Under the pieces are notes generated by a model. It was not told the origin of the DNA, did no database searches, and saw only the letters and a program-made list of their open reading frames with translations. DNA of 64,000 nucleotides from Bacillota bacterium (GTDB lineage Bacteria > Bacillota > Clostridia > Oscillospirales > Acutalibacteraceae): NCBI GenBank assembly GCA_023410445.1, contig JAEYPT010000007.1, positions 170,065 to 234,064 of the forward strand, read 5' to 3'. Within the stretch, counting starts at the first letter, position 1. Each line of letters begins with the position of its first letter. This document shows positions 1 to 9,441 of the stretch, piece after piece. The position numbers and the translations under genes are program-made.

Positions 1-1049
1 TGGATGTAGGATAGAATGGCGTTTACATCCATCCGCTCTTGAGCGGCAATCAGATCGTTTCTGGTTTTTATGTCAATAAAATCGGAGACTTTTTTCCCGG
101 AGGGCTGAATCGCGGTGTATTCAAAAACAGATTGCTTTGCGTCCGAAAAGCGGCCCAGAAGGGCTTGGTCGGCCTCTTTGTAGCTCGCTACGGTCTGATT
201 CAAATCGCCGTAGGTTTTTCCGATTCCGGAGATCAGCACCGTATTGGAGAACAATTCCGACAGGATGTTGAGCTTTATTTTGCTGAACTGTTTCTTGATC
301 GAAACCAGCTGTTCTTCGTCACAGTTCAAAAGACAGATCACGGAACTGCCGAAAAAGGCGACAATCAATTCATAGCAGGCTCCGCTCAGCATTTCCTGAA
401 TCATTTCCTGTAATTTGGAGGACAGAAACTCAATGGACTCTTTGATATCCGCTTCCTTTTTTACGAAAAGCTGAAAACAGACGACGGTAAAAAGACCCGG
501 TTGAAAATGGCACTGATACAGGCGGTTGATTTCATCTAAATCAAGCTGAACGTCTGCGTCGGGTTCCTTTTCTTTGGAATAGCTGATGATCCGGTTTAAA
601 AAGTTCTGCTTAATCTTGTCCTTGGCCGTGTCTGCAAGAAAACGAAGCTGATTTTTTTCCTGTTCGTTGTCAAGGGAAGACTCGTATTTTTCCTTGATCT
701 TTTTTAACGCGTTCTCCAGTTCCTTTTTCTTGATCGGCTTTAGTAAGTAATCTTCGACCCCGAATTTAATGGCCCTTTTTGCAAAGTCAAATTCGCTGTA
801 GCCGCTGATAATGATAAAGTAAACAGATGGAAATTTTTCTTTGCATAACTCGATCAGCTCAAGACCGTCATAGTTTGGAATCCGGATATCGGTAATGACG
901 ATATCCGGGCGATTTTTGCAGATGGATTCATAAGCCGCTTTTCCATCGTTAACAATATCCACAACTTCCATGCCCATTGCATTCCAGTCAACGAGATGAT
1001 TGATCAGCTGGCATATTTTGATTTCATCGTCTACGATTAATACCCTCAT
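1..1049 (-). CDS. YesN-like two-component response regulator (partial)
   Basis: The gene starts at ATG 1049-1047, behind an AGGAG site, and stays open to the window edge, so its C-terminus is missing. The first 120 residues are a receiver domain: acidic pair in VDDE, phospho-acceptor Asp54 in DIVITDIRIP, and the conserved Lys in LLKPI. About 230 residues of a weakly conserved middle domain follow, as in YesN/AraC-type regulators of sugar use in Firmicutes. The AraC helix-turn-helix expected at the end lies outside. It is on the same strand as, and downstream of, the galactosidase and mgl genes, so control of that uptake system is likely (inference). A partner sensor kinase would be expected beyond the edge. 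Confidence 0.85.
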   Translation of the reverse strand, partial: MRVLIVDDEIKICQLINHLVDWNAMGMEVVDIVNDGKAAYESICKNRPDIVITDIRIPNYDGLELIELCKEKFPSVYFIIISGYSEFDFAKRAIKFGVEDYLLKPIKKKELENALKKIKEKYESSLDNEQEKNQLRFLADTAKDKIKQNFLNRIISYSKEKEPDADVQLDLDEINRLYQCHFQPGLFTVVCFQLFVKKEADIKESIEFLSSKLQEMIQEMLSGACYELIVAFFGSSVICLLNCDEEQLVSIKKQFSKIKLNILSELFSNTVLISGIGKTYGDLNQTVASYKEADQALLGRFSDAKQSVFEYTAIQPSGKKVSDFIDIKTRNDLIAAQERMDVNAILSYI

Positions 1050-1181
1050 TTTGTACTCCTCTAACATACGATTGTATGCAGTCCTTGAGGTGTGTGATAT
1101 ATTACATATTATAGCGACGGAATGTTGAATTATTTATGACAATATAGCATAATTGTAAGCCTTATTTTTCGAAAGCACAAA

Positions 1182-1221
1182 ATTTCGCACTTGCTTCGAT
1201 GAGAAAAAGCAAGCACGAAAT
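1182..1221 (-). terminator. possible terminator after the GH42 gene
   Basis: Fifteen-base arms (1182-1196 and 1207-1221) pair with two central mismatches, and on the minus strand a short T run follows. It lies between the galactosidase stop and the regulator start and could end the glycosidase transcript. The rest of the 1050-1279 gap is AT-rich and shows nothing else clear. Confidence 0.4.
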
Positions 1222-1279
1222 CTGTAAGGAAATATATTGATGAGACTTGTAAACAAATATAAGAATGAAACGATTGCGT

Positions 1280-3280
1280 TTAGGCCAGAATCGCAACACC
1301 GAAGGGCTCAATTGCGGCGGTGTTTTGTTCCTGCTTCTGCGACAGCAAATTTTTATAGCTGTGTCGCAGCGGGACGATGACTGAATAGGGGTTGTGGTTC
1401 ATCAGGAAGAGAACGGATTTTTCCCCGTCCGTCGTTTCCACCTGTTCAACTCCGCCGATCCCGCAGTCGTTCGCGTTCAGCGCGAGCTTTTCGCATAGAT
1501 ACCGCGTAAATTTCTGCATTGCGGAATCATCCAGATCACAGCCGAGATAGTATGCGGAGCCTTTTCCAAAGTGATTCACCGTCAGACACGGTTTCCCGGA
1601 ATAGTACTCCTCGGTATAAACGCCCAATGGTTCCGCCGTGACCGGTTCGATGACATCGCACCACAGCTTGGAAATCCCTTTCCCAAAAACGCCGGAGGAT
1701 GCCGTCTGTTTCTGGAACTGGGGATCATATTCCGGCGCCTGAACGCCGGCAAGCTGAGAAAAGATTCCCGGTACGGTTTCTTTGAGCATGTTGTTGGTAA
1801 CGTCCTTGATACCGCTCCGGAAGGTCAGCAGCAGTGTGCCGCCTTCTTTCACGTAGTTCTCGAGATTGCTCTTTTCGCGTTCTTCCGCCATCAGCAGAGC
1901 CGGTGCGATCACCAGGGAGTAGGCCGAAAGGTCGGCACAGGGGGCCGCAAAATCAACGGAAATACCCATTTCATAGAAGGGCTTATAAAAATCAAGCAGG
2001 AAACGGTCGTATTGGAAGCCTTCGATATGTTTGTGGATGGAGTGGCTCCATTCGCTGTCAAATGATTTGAGAATGGCCACCTTTGATGTTGGTTTGAGCG
2101 CACCCAGCGTTTTGCTGAGCTGCTCCATTTCGTTTCCAACTTGTACGATTTCTTCATAGCGGCGATTTGGCTTGCCGTCGTGGCTCAGTATGCCGTGCCA
2201 GTATTGCTCGGTTCCGAACGGGCAGGCACGCCAGCGGAAATAGACGACCGTATCCGCGCCGTTTGCAACGGCCTGATAGGTCCAGAGGCGAAGTTTTCCC
2301 GGCGTTGGGGCGGGTCCCATTTTGCTCCAACCGCACGGGCCGCTTTGTTGCTCCATTACCCAGAACGGCTGCTTTTTGTAGCTCCTCAGCAGGGAATGGT
2401 CTCTGGATACCGTCGCGTCCTCCGCAATGCCCCACTGAAATTCGATGTAGTTGTCCCAGGACACAAAGTCCAGGTGTTCGGCCAGTTTGAAGTAGTCGAT
2501 GCCCGTTCCGGAATTGACGGCCGCATCCAGCAGATTGCTGGTAACCGGATGGTCACTGTATTTTTTAATTGCTTCGGCGGATTCTTTCGCGAAACGGATC
2601 ACAGAATCGCTCGAAAAACGGTAATAGTCCAGAAGCAACGAAGGATTCTGGCCCTGTGTGTCGTGGCAGGTATCATAGCAGGCCCCCGCGCGCGGGATAA
2701 TCACTTCGTCGAAGCTGTTGTAAATTTGGCTCCAGAAGACCGTGCCGTAAATGCGGTTCAGGGCTTCAATGGTCCCATATTTATTTTTCAGCCATTGCTG
2801 AAACTCTTTTTTGCACTTGTCACAGTAGCATCGGGTGGTGTTAGCCCAGCCGAGCTCGTTGTCGATCTGCCATGCTTCCACGGCCGGGTGATTTCCGTAG
2901 CGCTTTGCGAGCATTTCAACCAGATTCCTCGTCATAGCGCGGTACTTCTCGCTGTTGAAGCAGTAATGCTTCCGCGTGCCGAAGATTTTTGGATTCCCGT
3001 GAATATCATCCTGAAAAATCTCGGGGTATTTATCTGTCATCCATTTCGGTGGGGTGGCGGATGGGGTGCAGAGCACGACATTGATGTGATGCTCGGAAAA
3101 GAAATCCAGGATTTCGTCCATCCAGGAGAACTGGAAGCAGTCTTCTTCCGGCTCGTACAGGCTCCACGCGAATTCACCGATGCGAACCACCTTGATCTTT
3201 GCTTTCACCATCATTTCCGCGTCGGTTTTCCAGCGTTCTTTTTCCCAGTGCTCCGGGTAATAATCTACTCCGATTCTCAT
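1280..3280 (-). CDS. GH42 beta-galactosidase
   Basis: A 666-residue protein, the usual length for GH42. The start MRIGVDYYPEHW was chosen because AGGAG lies eight bases upstream; the longer in-frame extension has no ribosome site and an unlikely Cys/Pro-rich sequence. The N-terminal barrel has the acid/base Glu in WQIDNELGW and the nucleophile Glu in VMEQQSG. Four cysteines (HYCFN and CYCDKC) match the metal site of GH42 enzymes. Middle trimerisation and C-terminal domains follow. There is no signal peptide, so it acts in the cytoplasm and hydrolyses beta-galactosides. It is the last gene of the mgl-GH3-GH42 series, which supports a galactoside diet; the exact substrate cannot be read from sequence. 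Confidence 0.93.
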   Translation of the reverse strand: MRIGVDYYPEHWEKERWKTDAEMMVKAKIKVVRIGEFAWSLYEPEEDCFQFSWMDEILDFFSEHHINVVLCTPSATPPKWMTDKYPEIFQDDIHGNPKIFGTRKHYCFNSEKYRAMTRNLVEMLAKRYGNHPAVEAWQIDNELGWANTTRCYCDKCKKEFQQWLKNKYGTIEALNRIYGTVFWSQIYNSFDEVIIPRAGACYDTCHDTQGQNPSLLLDYYRFSSDSVIRFAKESAEAIKKYSDHPVTSNLLDAAVNSGTGIDYFKLAEHLDFVSWDNYIEFQWGIAEDATVSRDHSLLRSYKKQPFWVMEQQSGPCGWSKMGPAPTPGKLRLWTYQAVANGADTVVYFRWRACPFGTEQYWHGILSHDGKPNRRYEEIVQVGNEMEQLSKTLGALKPTSKVAILKSFDSEWSHSIHKHIEGFQYDRFLLDFYKPFYEMGISVDFAAPCADLSAYSLVIAPALLMAEEREKSNLENYVKEGGTLLLTFRSGIKDVTNNMLKETVPGIFSQLAGVQAPEYDPQFQKQTASSGVFGKGISKLWCDVIEPVTAEPLGVYTEEYYSGKPCLTVNHFGKGSAYYLGCDLDDSAMQKFTRYLCEKLALNANDCGIGGVEQVETTDGEKSVLFLMNHNPYSVIVPLRHSYKNLLSQKQEQNTAAIEPFGVAILA

Positions 3281-3306
3281 TTTCTCATCTCCTGTTTTGG
3301 GATAAG

Positions 3307-3356
3307 GGCACGGACACGGATGCCGGGAGGAAATCCGCATCCGTGATTTCCGTGCC
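3307..3356 (-). other. intercistronic stem-loop between GH3 and GH42
   Basis: GGCACGGA at 3307-3314 pairs with TCCGTGCC, and CACGGATGC pairs with GCATCCGTG, with a small bulge: a very stable hairpin between two genes of the same strand. No T run follows, so it looks more like an RNA-stabilising or processing element than a terminator. Similar GGATGC/GCATCC hairpins lie at 15532-15577 and, less closely, at 8161-8191. Confidence 0.6.
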
Positions 3357-3388
3357 AATCTATCGTAAGGGAAAAGTGAAACGCGCAG

Positions 3389-5455
3389 TTAGAATGTAAA
3401 CTTGACTTCCTGCAGATTTCCCGCGCTGCAGTTGCCGATATGCGCAATGTAGGAGATGTCTTCCTCTATAAAATCATTCTTCTTTTCATCAAAGTAAGCC
3501 ATGTCTTTCCGGGATACGGTAAGACTGATTTGCTTTTCTTCGCCCGGCAGCAATTCTACACGGTCGAAATCTTTCAGTACCTTTACCGGGCGGTCTACGG
3601 TGCTGTTTTCGCAGCCGACATAAAGCTGTAAAACCTCCGCACCTTTTACGCTTCCGGTATTTTTAACGGTAACGGTAAACTTTGCGGTATGATCAAAGAC
3701 CTGAACTTCCGGCTTGCCGATTTCGAAGGAGGTATAGGAGAGGCCGTAGCCAAAGGGGTAAAGAACCGGAATGTTTTCCTTCTCCATCTTGCAGTAGCCG
3801 TGATAGTATTCGTAATCTACATAGGTGCAGTCCGGGTCAAATGCCGGGTAACTGTCTTCCGACAGGGCGACGGTGTACGGCAGCTTGCCGCTCGGGCAGA
3901 CGTCGCCGAATAGAATGTCGGCCAGTACGTTTCCGCCTTCCATGCCGCTGTAGAACGAAAATAGAATCGCCGGAACGTCGTCGACCCATTCGTCGATCAG
4001 AATTGCGCTGCTGCCCACAAGGGAAACAACCGTGTTCGGGTTGACGCCTTTGAGGCCCTTGATGAGGTCAATGTCTCTCTGGTGCAGACGCATCGAAGCC
4101 CGGTCTCCGCCCATGTCGGCGATGTCGCTTCGGTCGGCGAGGTATTCGCCTTCATCGCTATGAATATAGCCTGCCACGATAATAACCGCATCCGCATCTT
4201 CGGCCAGAGCGCGGGCCTTTTCCAGATCGCTGCCGTCGTCGTAAAGCACCTGCGCGGTGGGCATCTTTTTCATCAGGCCGCGGAACGGGGTGACAGTATA
4301 GTACGGGTGCACCTTGCTGGAGCCGTGATCGCCGATGTTTTCGGTGTCGCCCAGAACGCCGAGGACAACAATTTTATCCGTCTTTTCCTTCCGAAAGGGA
4401 AGAACGCGGTTCTCGTTTTTCAGAAGAACCATCGATTCTTCTGCCGCGCGCCGCGCAATCGCGATATGCTCCGGGCATGCCATCACGCTGGTCGGATAGT
4501 CCTGAGGATCTTTTCTGGTTTCAAAATACAGCGTGGTTCTTAAAATGTAGCCGACTGCTTCGTCAAGATCCTGCATGTCGATCCGGCCCTCCGCGACTGC
4601 CTGCGGAAGCTCGTCGTTGTAATGGCAGAAGCAGGGCATTTCCACGTTCATCCCGTTTTTAACTGCTTTGACCGCGTCTTTGACGGCCCACAGGAAATCG
4701 GAAAGGGTGAAGCCCTCGAAATTCCATTTGTCGCGAAGAATATCTTTGAGCAGGTATTTGCTCTCGGAAGCCTGCTCGCCGAGCACCTTGTTATAAGCGC
4801 CCATAACGGATGCGGCGCCCTCGTCAATGCACTTTTTGAAATGAGGGAGATACACTTCGTGCAGGGTCCGTTTATCCGTATGTACGTCTGCCTTGAAGCG
4901 GGCGTTTTCAATGCTGTTCATGGCGTAGTGCTTGATGCAGGCCATGACGTTCTGGCTCTGTACGCCTTTCGTCAGCGCAGCTCCCATTTCACCCAGATGA
5001 TACTGATCCTCGCCGTAGCATTCCTGAGCGCGGCCCCATCTGGGGTTACGCGGCAGGTTGATGCAGACGCCGCCGAAGTAGTTGCCGCCCTGTGCGCGTA
5101 CTTCCGCGCCGATGGCTTTGCCAATCTGCTCTTCCAGATCGCGGTCAAAGGTTGCGCCCCGTGCCATGGAAACAGGGAAGCAGGTGGAGGAACCCGCCAC
5201 CACGCCTCTGGGGCCGTCTACAAAGCGGATATTCGGCAGGCCCAGCCGTTTTACCGCCATGGTCGGGTAAGGCTTTACGTTATAATGCCCGATTACAAAC
5301 AGGTCGTCCAGCAGTTTCTTCTCGGTGACCTGGCCGGACATAATGCCGATCTTTTCCTCCAGCGTCAGCTGGGGAATCACTTCCTCCACAAAGGCGTGAA
5401 TCGTTTCTTTGGAACAATTTTCAGTCAGCTTGGTAGTTTGGACGGTTTCTCTCAT
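3389..5455 (-). CDS. GH3 glycoside hydrolase (beta-glucosidase type)
   Basis: A 688-residue cytoplasmic GH3 enzyme. ATG 5455 is preferred over a TTG five codons upstream because GGAGG overlaps that TTG and sits eight bases before the ATG. Motifs: GPRGV, KHYAMN, the nucleophile Asp in GFTLSDFLW, and a candidate acid/base Glu in GMEGGN in the second domain. The last 100 residues form the fibronectin-III-like domain common in GH3 proteins. No PA14 insert is present. It lies between mglC (20 bases away) and the GH42 gene, suggesting that it trims glucosides or galactosides brought in as short oligomers. The specificity within GH3 (glucosidase, xylosidase or other) is not determined by what is visible. 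Confidence 0.92.
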   Translation of the reverse strand: MRETVQTTKLTENCSKETIHAFVEEVIPQLTLEEKIGIMSGQVTEKKLLDDLFVIGHYNVKPYPTMAVKRLGLPNIRFVDGPRGVVAGSSTCFPVSMARGATFDRDLEEQIGKAIGAEVRAQGGNYFGGVCINLPRNPRWGRAQECYGEDQYHLGEMGAALTKGVQSQNVMACIKHYAMNSIENARFKADVHTDKRTLHEVYLPHFKKCIDEGAASVMGAYNKVLGEQASESKYLLKDILRDKWNFEGFTLSDFLWAVKDAVKAVKNGMNVEMPCFCHYNDELPQAVAEGRIDMQDLDEAVGYILRTTLYFETRKDPQDYPTSVMACPEHIAIARRAAEESMVLLKNENRVLPFRKEKTDKIVVLGVLGDTENIGDHGSSKVHPYYTVTPFRGLMKKMPTAQVLYDDGSDLEKARALAEDADAVIIVAGYIHSDEGEYLADRSDIADMGGDRASMRLHQRDIDLIKGLKGVNPNTVVSLVGSSAILIDEWVDDVPAILFSFYSGMEGGNVLADILFGDVCPSGKLPYTVALSEDSYPAFDPDCTYVDYEYYHGYCKMEKENIPVLYPFGYGLSYTSFEIGKPEVQVFDHTAKFTVTVKNTGSVKGAEVLQLYVGCENSTVDRPVKVLKDFDRVELLPGEEKQISLTVSRKDMAYFDEKKNDFIEEDISYIAHIGNCSAGNLQEVKFTF

Positions 5456-5475
5456 TACAAACGCCTCCAAAGTTC

Positions 5476-6504
5476 TTATTTTTTCTTAATATATTTCCGC
5501 ATGTCGATGACAACCGCTAGCAGAATAATCAGGCCTTTTACAACGTACTGGAAGTACATGTTCACGCCGATAAAGGCAAGGCCGTAGTTGATAACCGTAA
5601 AGATCAGAACGCCGATGACGATACCGCCGACGCTTCCGACGCCGCCCGCAAGGGATACGCCGCCGACAACGCACGCCGCGACCGCGTCGAGTTCGTAGCC
5701 GTTGCCGGTTGTGTTGGAAGCGCTGCCGATACGCGCGACTTCCAGTACAGCGGCCAGTGCGTACATGATGCTGGCAAGAACGTAAATCTTGATCTGTGTA
5801 TGCACAACGTTCACGCCGGACACTTTTGCTGCTTCCGGGTTGCCGCCGACTGCAAACATGTATTTGCCGAATTTGGTTTTATTCCAGAGAACCCAGATGA
5901 ACGCGCACACCGCCAGAGCGATAATAATCAGGTAGGGAATCTGGAATTCTCCGATTCCGATAGAACCGGTGGCAATGCGGGTAACATCCTTCTGAATTCC
6001 GCCGATCGGCTGAGCGCCGTAGGGAGGACGGTCAAAATAGATGGAGGACAGGCCGTACAGGATCAGGGACATGGCCAGTGTCGCGATAAACGGCGGCACT
6101 TTAAAGATGGCGATTGCAACGCCGGTGATGACGCCCAACACCGCGCAGACGCCGATGACGACCAAAACCGGAACGATCAGCGGCAGGGTCGCAAGATGGG
6201 GGTACATCCGGTAGGCATAGTCCGCTTCCTGCATCAGTGACGCGCTGATAACCGCCGCCAAACCGATCATACGGCCCGCGGAAAGGTCGACGCCCTGAAC
6301 AATCAGAACCATGCCGGCTGCAAGAGCGATGATGATTCTTGTTGCGGACTGCGCGAATATGTTTTTGAAGTTGCCGAACGACAGAAACTGTGGCTGAATA
6401 ATGACGATTACCACGAGCAGAACAAACAGAACCACGTAAATCGCTTTTTCCAGCAGCAAATTCTTGATCGATGTTGTTTTCAGCTTATTTAAAACTTTAT
6501 CCAT
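5476..6504 (-). CDS. mglC: galactose/methyl-galactoside ABC permease MglC
   Basis: A 342-residue membrane protein with about ten hydrophobic segments. It closely follows E. coli MglC along its length, including the RIIIALAAG and VQGVDLSAGR segment, WNKTKFGKYMFAVGGNPEAA and ELDAVAACVVGG. It forms the membrane channel of the sugar importer with MglA and receives sugar from MglB. It lies 34 bases after mglA and 20 bases before the GH3 gene, so the three are probably co-transcribed. RbsC-like permeases are the alternative, but the NPEAAKVSGVN stretch fits the galactose group best. Confidence 0.93.
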   Translation of the reverse strand: MDKVLNKLKTTSIKNLLLEKAIYVVLFVLLVVIVIIQPQFLSFGNFKNIFAQSATRIIIALAAGMVLIVQGVDLSAGRMIGLAAVISASLMQEADYAYRMYPHLATLPLIVPVLVVIGVCAVLGVITGVAIAIFKVPPFIATLAMSLILYGLSSIYFDRPPYGAQPIGGIQKDVTRIATGSIGIGEFQIPYLIIIALAVCAFIWVLWNKTKFGKYMFAVGGNPEAAKVSGVNVVHTQIKIYVLASIMYALAAVLEVARIGSASNTTGNGYELDAVAACVVGGVSLAGGVGSVGGIVIGVLIFTVINYGLAFIGVNMYFQYVVKGLIILLAVVIDMRKYIKKK

Positions 6505-6538
6505 AGTTCAATCATCCTTTATTTTCATCGGAAATCTG

Positions 6539-8032
6539 TCAGATAAATTTTGCCGAAGCCTGCATGATAAGCTCCTGATCCGCTTCGTTGGTATTGAAAA
6601 TACCGGACTGACGGCCGTTGCTCATGACCAGAATCCGGTCGCAGATGCCAAAGAGTTCCGGCATTTCGGAGCTTACGATGACAATGCCTTTTCCTTCTGA
6701 AACAAGCTCATTGATCAATTGGTAGATTTCGTATTTCGCGCCGACATCAATGCCTCTCGTTGGTTCGTCCAGCAGCAGGATGTTCGGCTGAGTCAGAAGC
6801 CATCTTCCCAAAATCACTTTTTGTTGATTGCCTCCGGAAAGATTCCCGATTCTTTGTTTGGAAGAAGGAGTTTTAATTTTCATGAGTTGTATCATTTTGT
6901 CAACGTCGGTTTTAACCAGTTTATCGCTCAGCAGTCCGTTCTTCCGGTAGCTGTCCAGATTGTTGATCGCCATATTAAACGCGACGCTGAGCCCGGCAAA
7001 GATACCGTCTTTTCTGCGTTCCTCCGTCAGCATGGCAAACCCGTTGCGAATTGCCTCCTGAGGCGACCGGTTCTGAACTTCTTTTCCTTCCACCAGAATT
7101 TGCCCTTCGCCCTTTTGACGGATGCCGAACAGGGTTTCAAGCACCTCGGTCCGTTTGGAACCCACCAGACCTGCAATGCCTAGAATTTCTCCCTTGCGCA
7201 GTTCGAAACTCACGTTGGAAAAAGCGGAAGAGGCGGAGGAAAGATTCTTAACTTCCATCAGAATATCGCCCGGCTCCGTCTCTTTTCGCGGATACCGTTC
7301 CGTCATTTCACGGCCGACCATCATTTTGATGATGTGGTCGATGGTCAGTTCCCGGGCGGGCTGTGTTGCAATCCATTTGCCGTCCCGCATGACGGTAACG
7401 TCGTCGGAAATCCTGAGTATTTCCTCCATCTTATGGGAGATATAAATAACGCTGGAATTCTTCTCGATGAGCTTTTGAATGATTCGAAACAGATGCTCCA
7501 CTTCCTTTTCCGTCAGGGAAGAGGTGGGTTCGTCCATTACGATGATTTTTGCATCGTACGATACCGCTTTGCTGATTTCGATCATTTGCTTTTGTGAGAC
7601 CGGCAGGGTTCCCACTTTTGCGTAGGGGTCGACGTTTATATCAAGCTCCTGAAAGATTTTTATCGTGTCAGCGAACATTTTTTTCTCGTCGATCAGCCCG
7701 CCTTTCAGCGGATACCGGCCCAGCCAAAGGTTTTCCATGACGTTCTGGTCCAAAACCTGATTGAGCTCCTGATGTACCATGGAAACATGATTCTGCAATG
7801 CTTCCGCAGGGTTTGAAAACTGTGTTTTCTGGCCGTCCAGAAAAATTTCACCCTGATCAATCGAATAAATACCGAAGAGACATTTCATAAGTGTCGATTT
7901 TCCCGCCCCGTTTTCTCCCATCAGGGAGTGTACGGTGCCGGGTCTGACCTGCAGCTGTACGTTGTCCAACGCTTTCACGCCGGGGAAAAATTTAGAAATG
8001 TTCTTCATCTCTAAAATATATTCGTTCGCCAT
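6539..8032 (-). CDS. mglA: galactose/methyl-galactoside ABC ATPase MglA
   Basis: A 497-residue protein with two fused ATPase domains, as in all MglA/RbsA sugar importers. The first has Walker A GENGAGKST and Walker B IIVMDEPTSS. The second has the usual degenerate Walker A (GLVGSKRTE), a signature LSGGNQQK and LLLDEPTRGIDVG. It powers the MglC channel from the cytoplasmic face. It lies between mglB and mglC on the same strand. Confidence 0.94.
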   Translation of the reverse strand: MANEYILEMKNISKFFPGVKALDNVQLQVRPGTVHSLMGENGAGKSTLMKCLFGIYSIDQGEIFLDGQKTQFSNPAEALQNHVSMVHQELNQVLDQNVMENLWLGRYPLKGGLIDEKKMFADTIKIFQELDINVDPYAKVGTLPVSQKQMIEISKAVSYDAKIIVMDEPTSSLTEKEVEHLFRIIQKLIEKNSSVIYISHKMEEILRISDDVTVMRDGKWIATQPARELTIDHIIKMMVGREMTERYPRKETEPGDILMEVKNLSSASSAFSNVSFELRKGEILGIAGLVGSKRTEVLETLFGIRQKGEGQILVEGKEVQNRSPQEAIRNGFAMLTEERRKDGIFAGLSVAFNMAINNLDSYRKNGLLSDKLVKTDVDKMIQLMKIKTPSSKQRIGNLSGGNQQKVILGRWLLTQPNILLLDEPTRGIDVGAKYEIYQLINELVSEGKGIVIVSSEMPELFGICDRILVMSNGRQSGIFNTNEADQELIMQASAKFI

Positions 8033-8160
8033 TTTTCAACCTCTTCTCAGTCTTTATAGATCCGCAGACACGAGTGGCTCCCGCACCTGCATCCGGATTC
8101 CGATATGAAAGCGCACTTATTATTCCGATTCATATGGGAGGCTGCTATTTTTTCAAATGT

Positions 8161-8191
8161 CCATCCGTGTACGGCTTTCGCACACGGATGG
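8161..8191 (-). other. stem-loop between mglB and mglA
   Basis: CCATCCGTGT (8161-8170) pairs perfectly with ACACGGATGG (8182-8191). On the minus strand it follows mglB directly, without a T run. Binding-protein genes of ABC importers are often followed by such a structure, which protects the upstream message and gives an excess of binding protein; that role is inferred here. The rest of the 184-base gap holds no gene. Confidence 0.6.
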
Positions 8192-8216
8192 CGTTTAAAC
8201 GGAAATCTGTGAAGAA

Positions 8217-9332
8217 TTATTTGCCGTAAGCCGCTTTGGCTTCATCCAGATTCTTAAGAGTAATGGCTTTGTAAGGGATGCGGATTGCTTTCGCGCCGTC
8301 TTCCAGTTTGTAATTGATGCCGGTCAGTACGTCTTTGCCGTCCGCCAGATTCTGAGCCATTTTTACAATGCATTCGCCCTGAGTTTTGGAGTCCTGAAGA
8401 ACGGAACCGGCGATTTCACCGCTCTGAATCTTGCTGAGCATTTCGGGCAGAGCGTCGATGCCGAAGATCGGAATGTACTTGCTGGATTTTGCGCCGTTGG
8501 AATTGAATCCGGCTGCTTCCACGGAGCTGAGCGCGCCGAGTGCCATGGCGTCGTTTGCGCAGACGATGCATTCAACCTGGTTGCCATATTTGGAAACCCA
8601 TGCATCCATCTTGTCTTTTGCGGTTGCGGTTACCCACATGCCGGTGTCTTCCGCCAGAAGGTCAACCTTGATGCCTGCATCCGTGATGGTCTTTTTCACA
8701 GCGTCGGACCTCGGTTTTGTAGCGGTATGTCCCGGGTCGCCCATCAGGTTGATGAGCTGGAGCTTGCCGTCGTGGTTCTTGTCCATTTCGGGGTGTGCTT
8801 TCCAGTAATCCACGATTTCCTGGCCTTCAATGTTTGCGCCGTAGTCGCCGCCTGTGGAGGTTACCTGGTATACCTTGTCATAGGAAGCGAGAACGGATTT
8901 GTCCGTGATTTCCTTGTTGAAGAAAATAATCGGAACATTGCCTGCGGTTTTGCACTTTTCAATGAGCGTGGGGGCCGCCGTAACATCAACGACGGACAGT
9001 GCGATTGCGGAGGCACCCTTGGCCAGCATGGTGTCTACCTGATTGTTCTGCGTGGACTGGTCGTTCTGACCGTCTTCAATGTTGGTTTTGAAAATTCCGT
9101 CTGCCGCGTTGGAGATGGCCTTGCCGATATAGGAGTTGAAGTTGTCGGATGCGGAATAGATACCCGCACCTAAGATTTTTGTTCCTGCTTTACTTGCCGT
9201 GCTGGATGCCCCGGACGACGCGGGCGTTCCGGATGCGGCGGAAGAAGAACTGCCGTTGCTTGTGCTGCACCCTGAGAACATGGTGGCAACCATTGCCACA
9301 CAAAGAACTGAACTGATTACCTTTTTGTTCAT
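8217..9332 (-). CDS. mglB: MglB-like galactose-binding lipoprotein
   Basis: A 371-residue substrate-binding protein of the periplasmic-binding/LacI group. The N-terminus is a lipoprotein signal: MNKKVISSVL, a hydrophobic core, then a lipobox ending at Cys in MFSGCSTS, and a Ser/Ala-rich tether. The mature part has ASAIALSVVD, VPIIFFNKE, DGKLQLINLMGDPGHTATK and CANDAMALGA, all typical of galactose/glucose-binding MglB. It captures sugar outside the membrane for MglCA. It is the first gene of the unit and has a good ribosome site (AGGAGG). Galactose is the likely ligand because of family and neighbours; glucose is possible too. Confidence 0.92.
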   Translation of the reverse strand: MNKKVISSVLCVAMVATMFSGCSTSNGSSSSAASGTPASSGASSTASKAGTKILGAGIYSASDNFNSYIGKAISNAADGIFKTNIEDGQNDQSTQNNQVDTMLAKGASAIALSVVDVTAAPTLIEKCKTAGNVPIIFFNKEITDKSVLASYDKVYQVTSTGGDYGANIEGQEIVDYWKAHPEMDKNHDGKLQLINLMGDPGHTATKPRSDAVKKTITDAGIKVDLLAEDTGMWVTATAKDKMDAWVSKYGNQVECIVCANDAMALGALSSVEAAGFNSNGAKSSKYIPIFGIDALPEMLSKIQSGEIAGSVLQDSKTQGECIVKMAQNLADGKDVLTGINYKLEDGAKAIRIPYKAITLKNLDEAKAAYGK

Positions 9333-9367
9333 ACATTTGCTCCTCCTAAAGTCAGTTTGTACAAATT

Positions 9368-9395
9368 ATTATAAATATTAAAAGGTTTTTTACAA
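9368..9395 (-). promoter_or_regulatory. predicted mgl promoter
   Basis: On the minus strand, TTGTAA (9395-9390) and a consensus TATAAT (9373-9368) are separated by 16 bases, 36-63 bases upstream of the mglB start. A palindrome TTTGTACAAA (9356-9365) lies at the expected transcription start. Confidence 0.6.
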
Positions 9396-9441
9396 CATTT
9401 GATATTTTGATTAGGGGGTACAATCTTTTGATGTTGTAAAA
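9388..9441. promoter_or_regulatory. inverted repeat overlapping the mgl -35 box
   Basis: TTTTACAACAT (9388-9398) is repeated in inverted form as ATGTTGTAAAA (9431-9441), 11 of 11 bases, with a 32-base spacer. The inner arm covers the -35 box. This is a candidate operator, perhaps for the YesN-like regulator or a catabolite repressor, but it does not match a cre box. The remainder of the gap to 9702 shows no gene. Confidence 0.5.

Noticed and set aside
2141..3346. Long 401-codon frame antisense to the GH42 gene
   Set aside because: The GH42 protein has full family motifs; the antisense frame has no ribosome site or recognisable domain and follows codon bias of the real gene.
4622..5587. 321-codon frame antisense to the GH3 gene and mglC end
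   Set aside because: It runs across two real genes and their gap; no domain or ribosome site.
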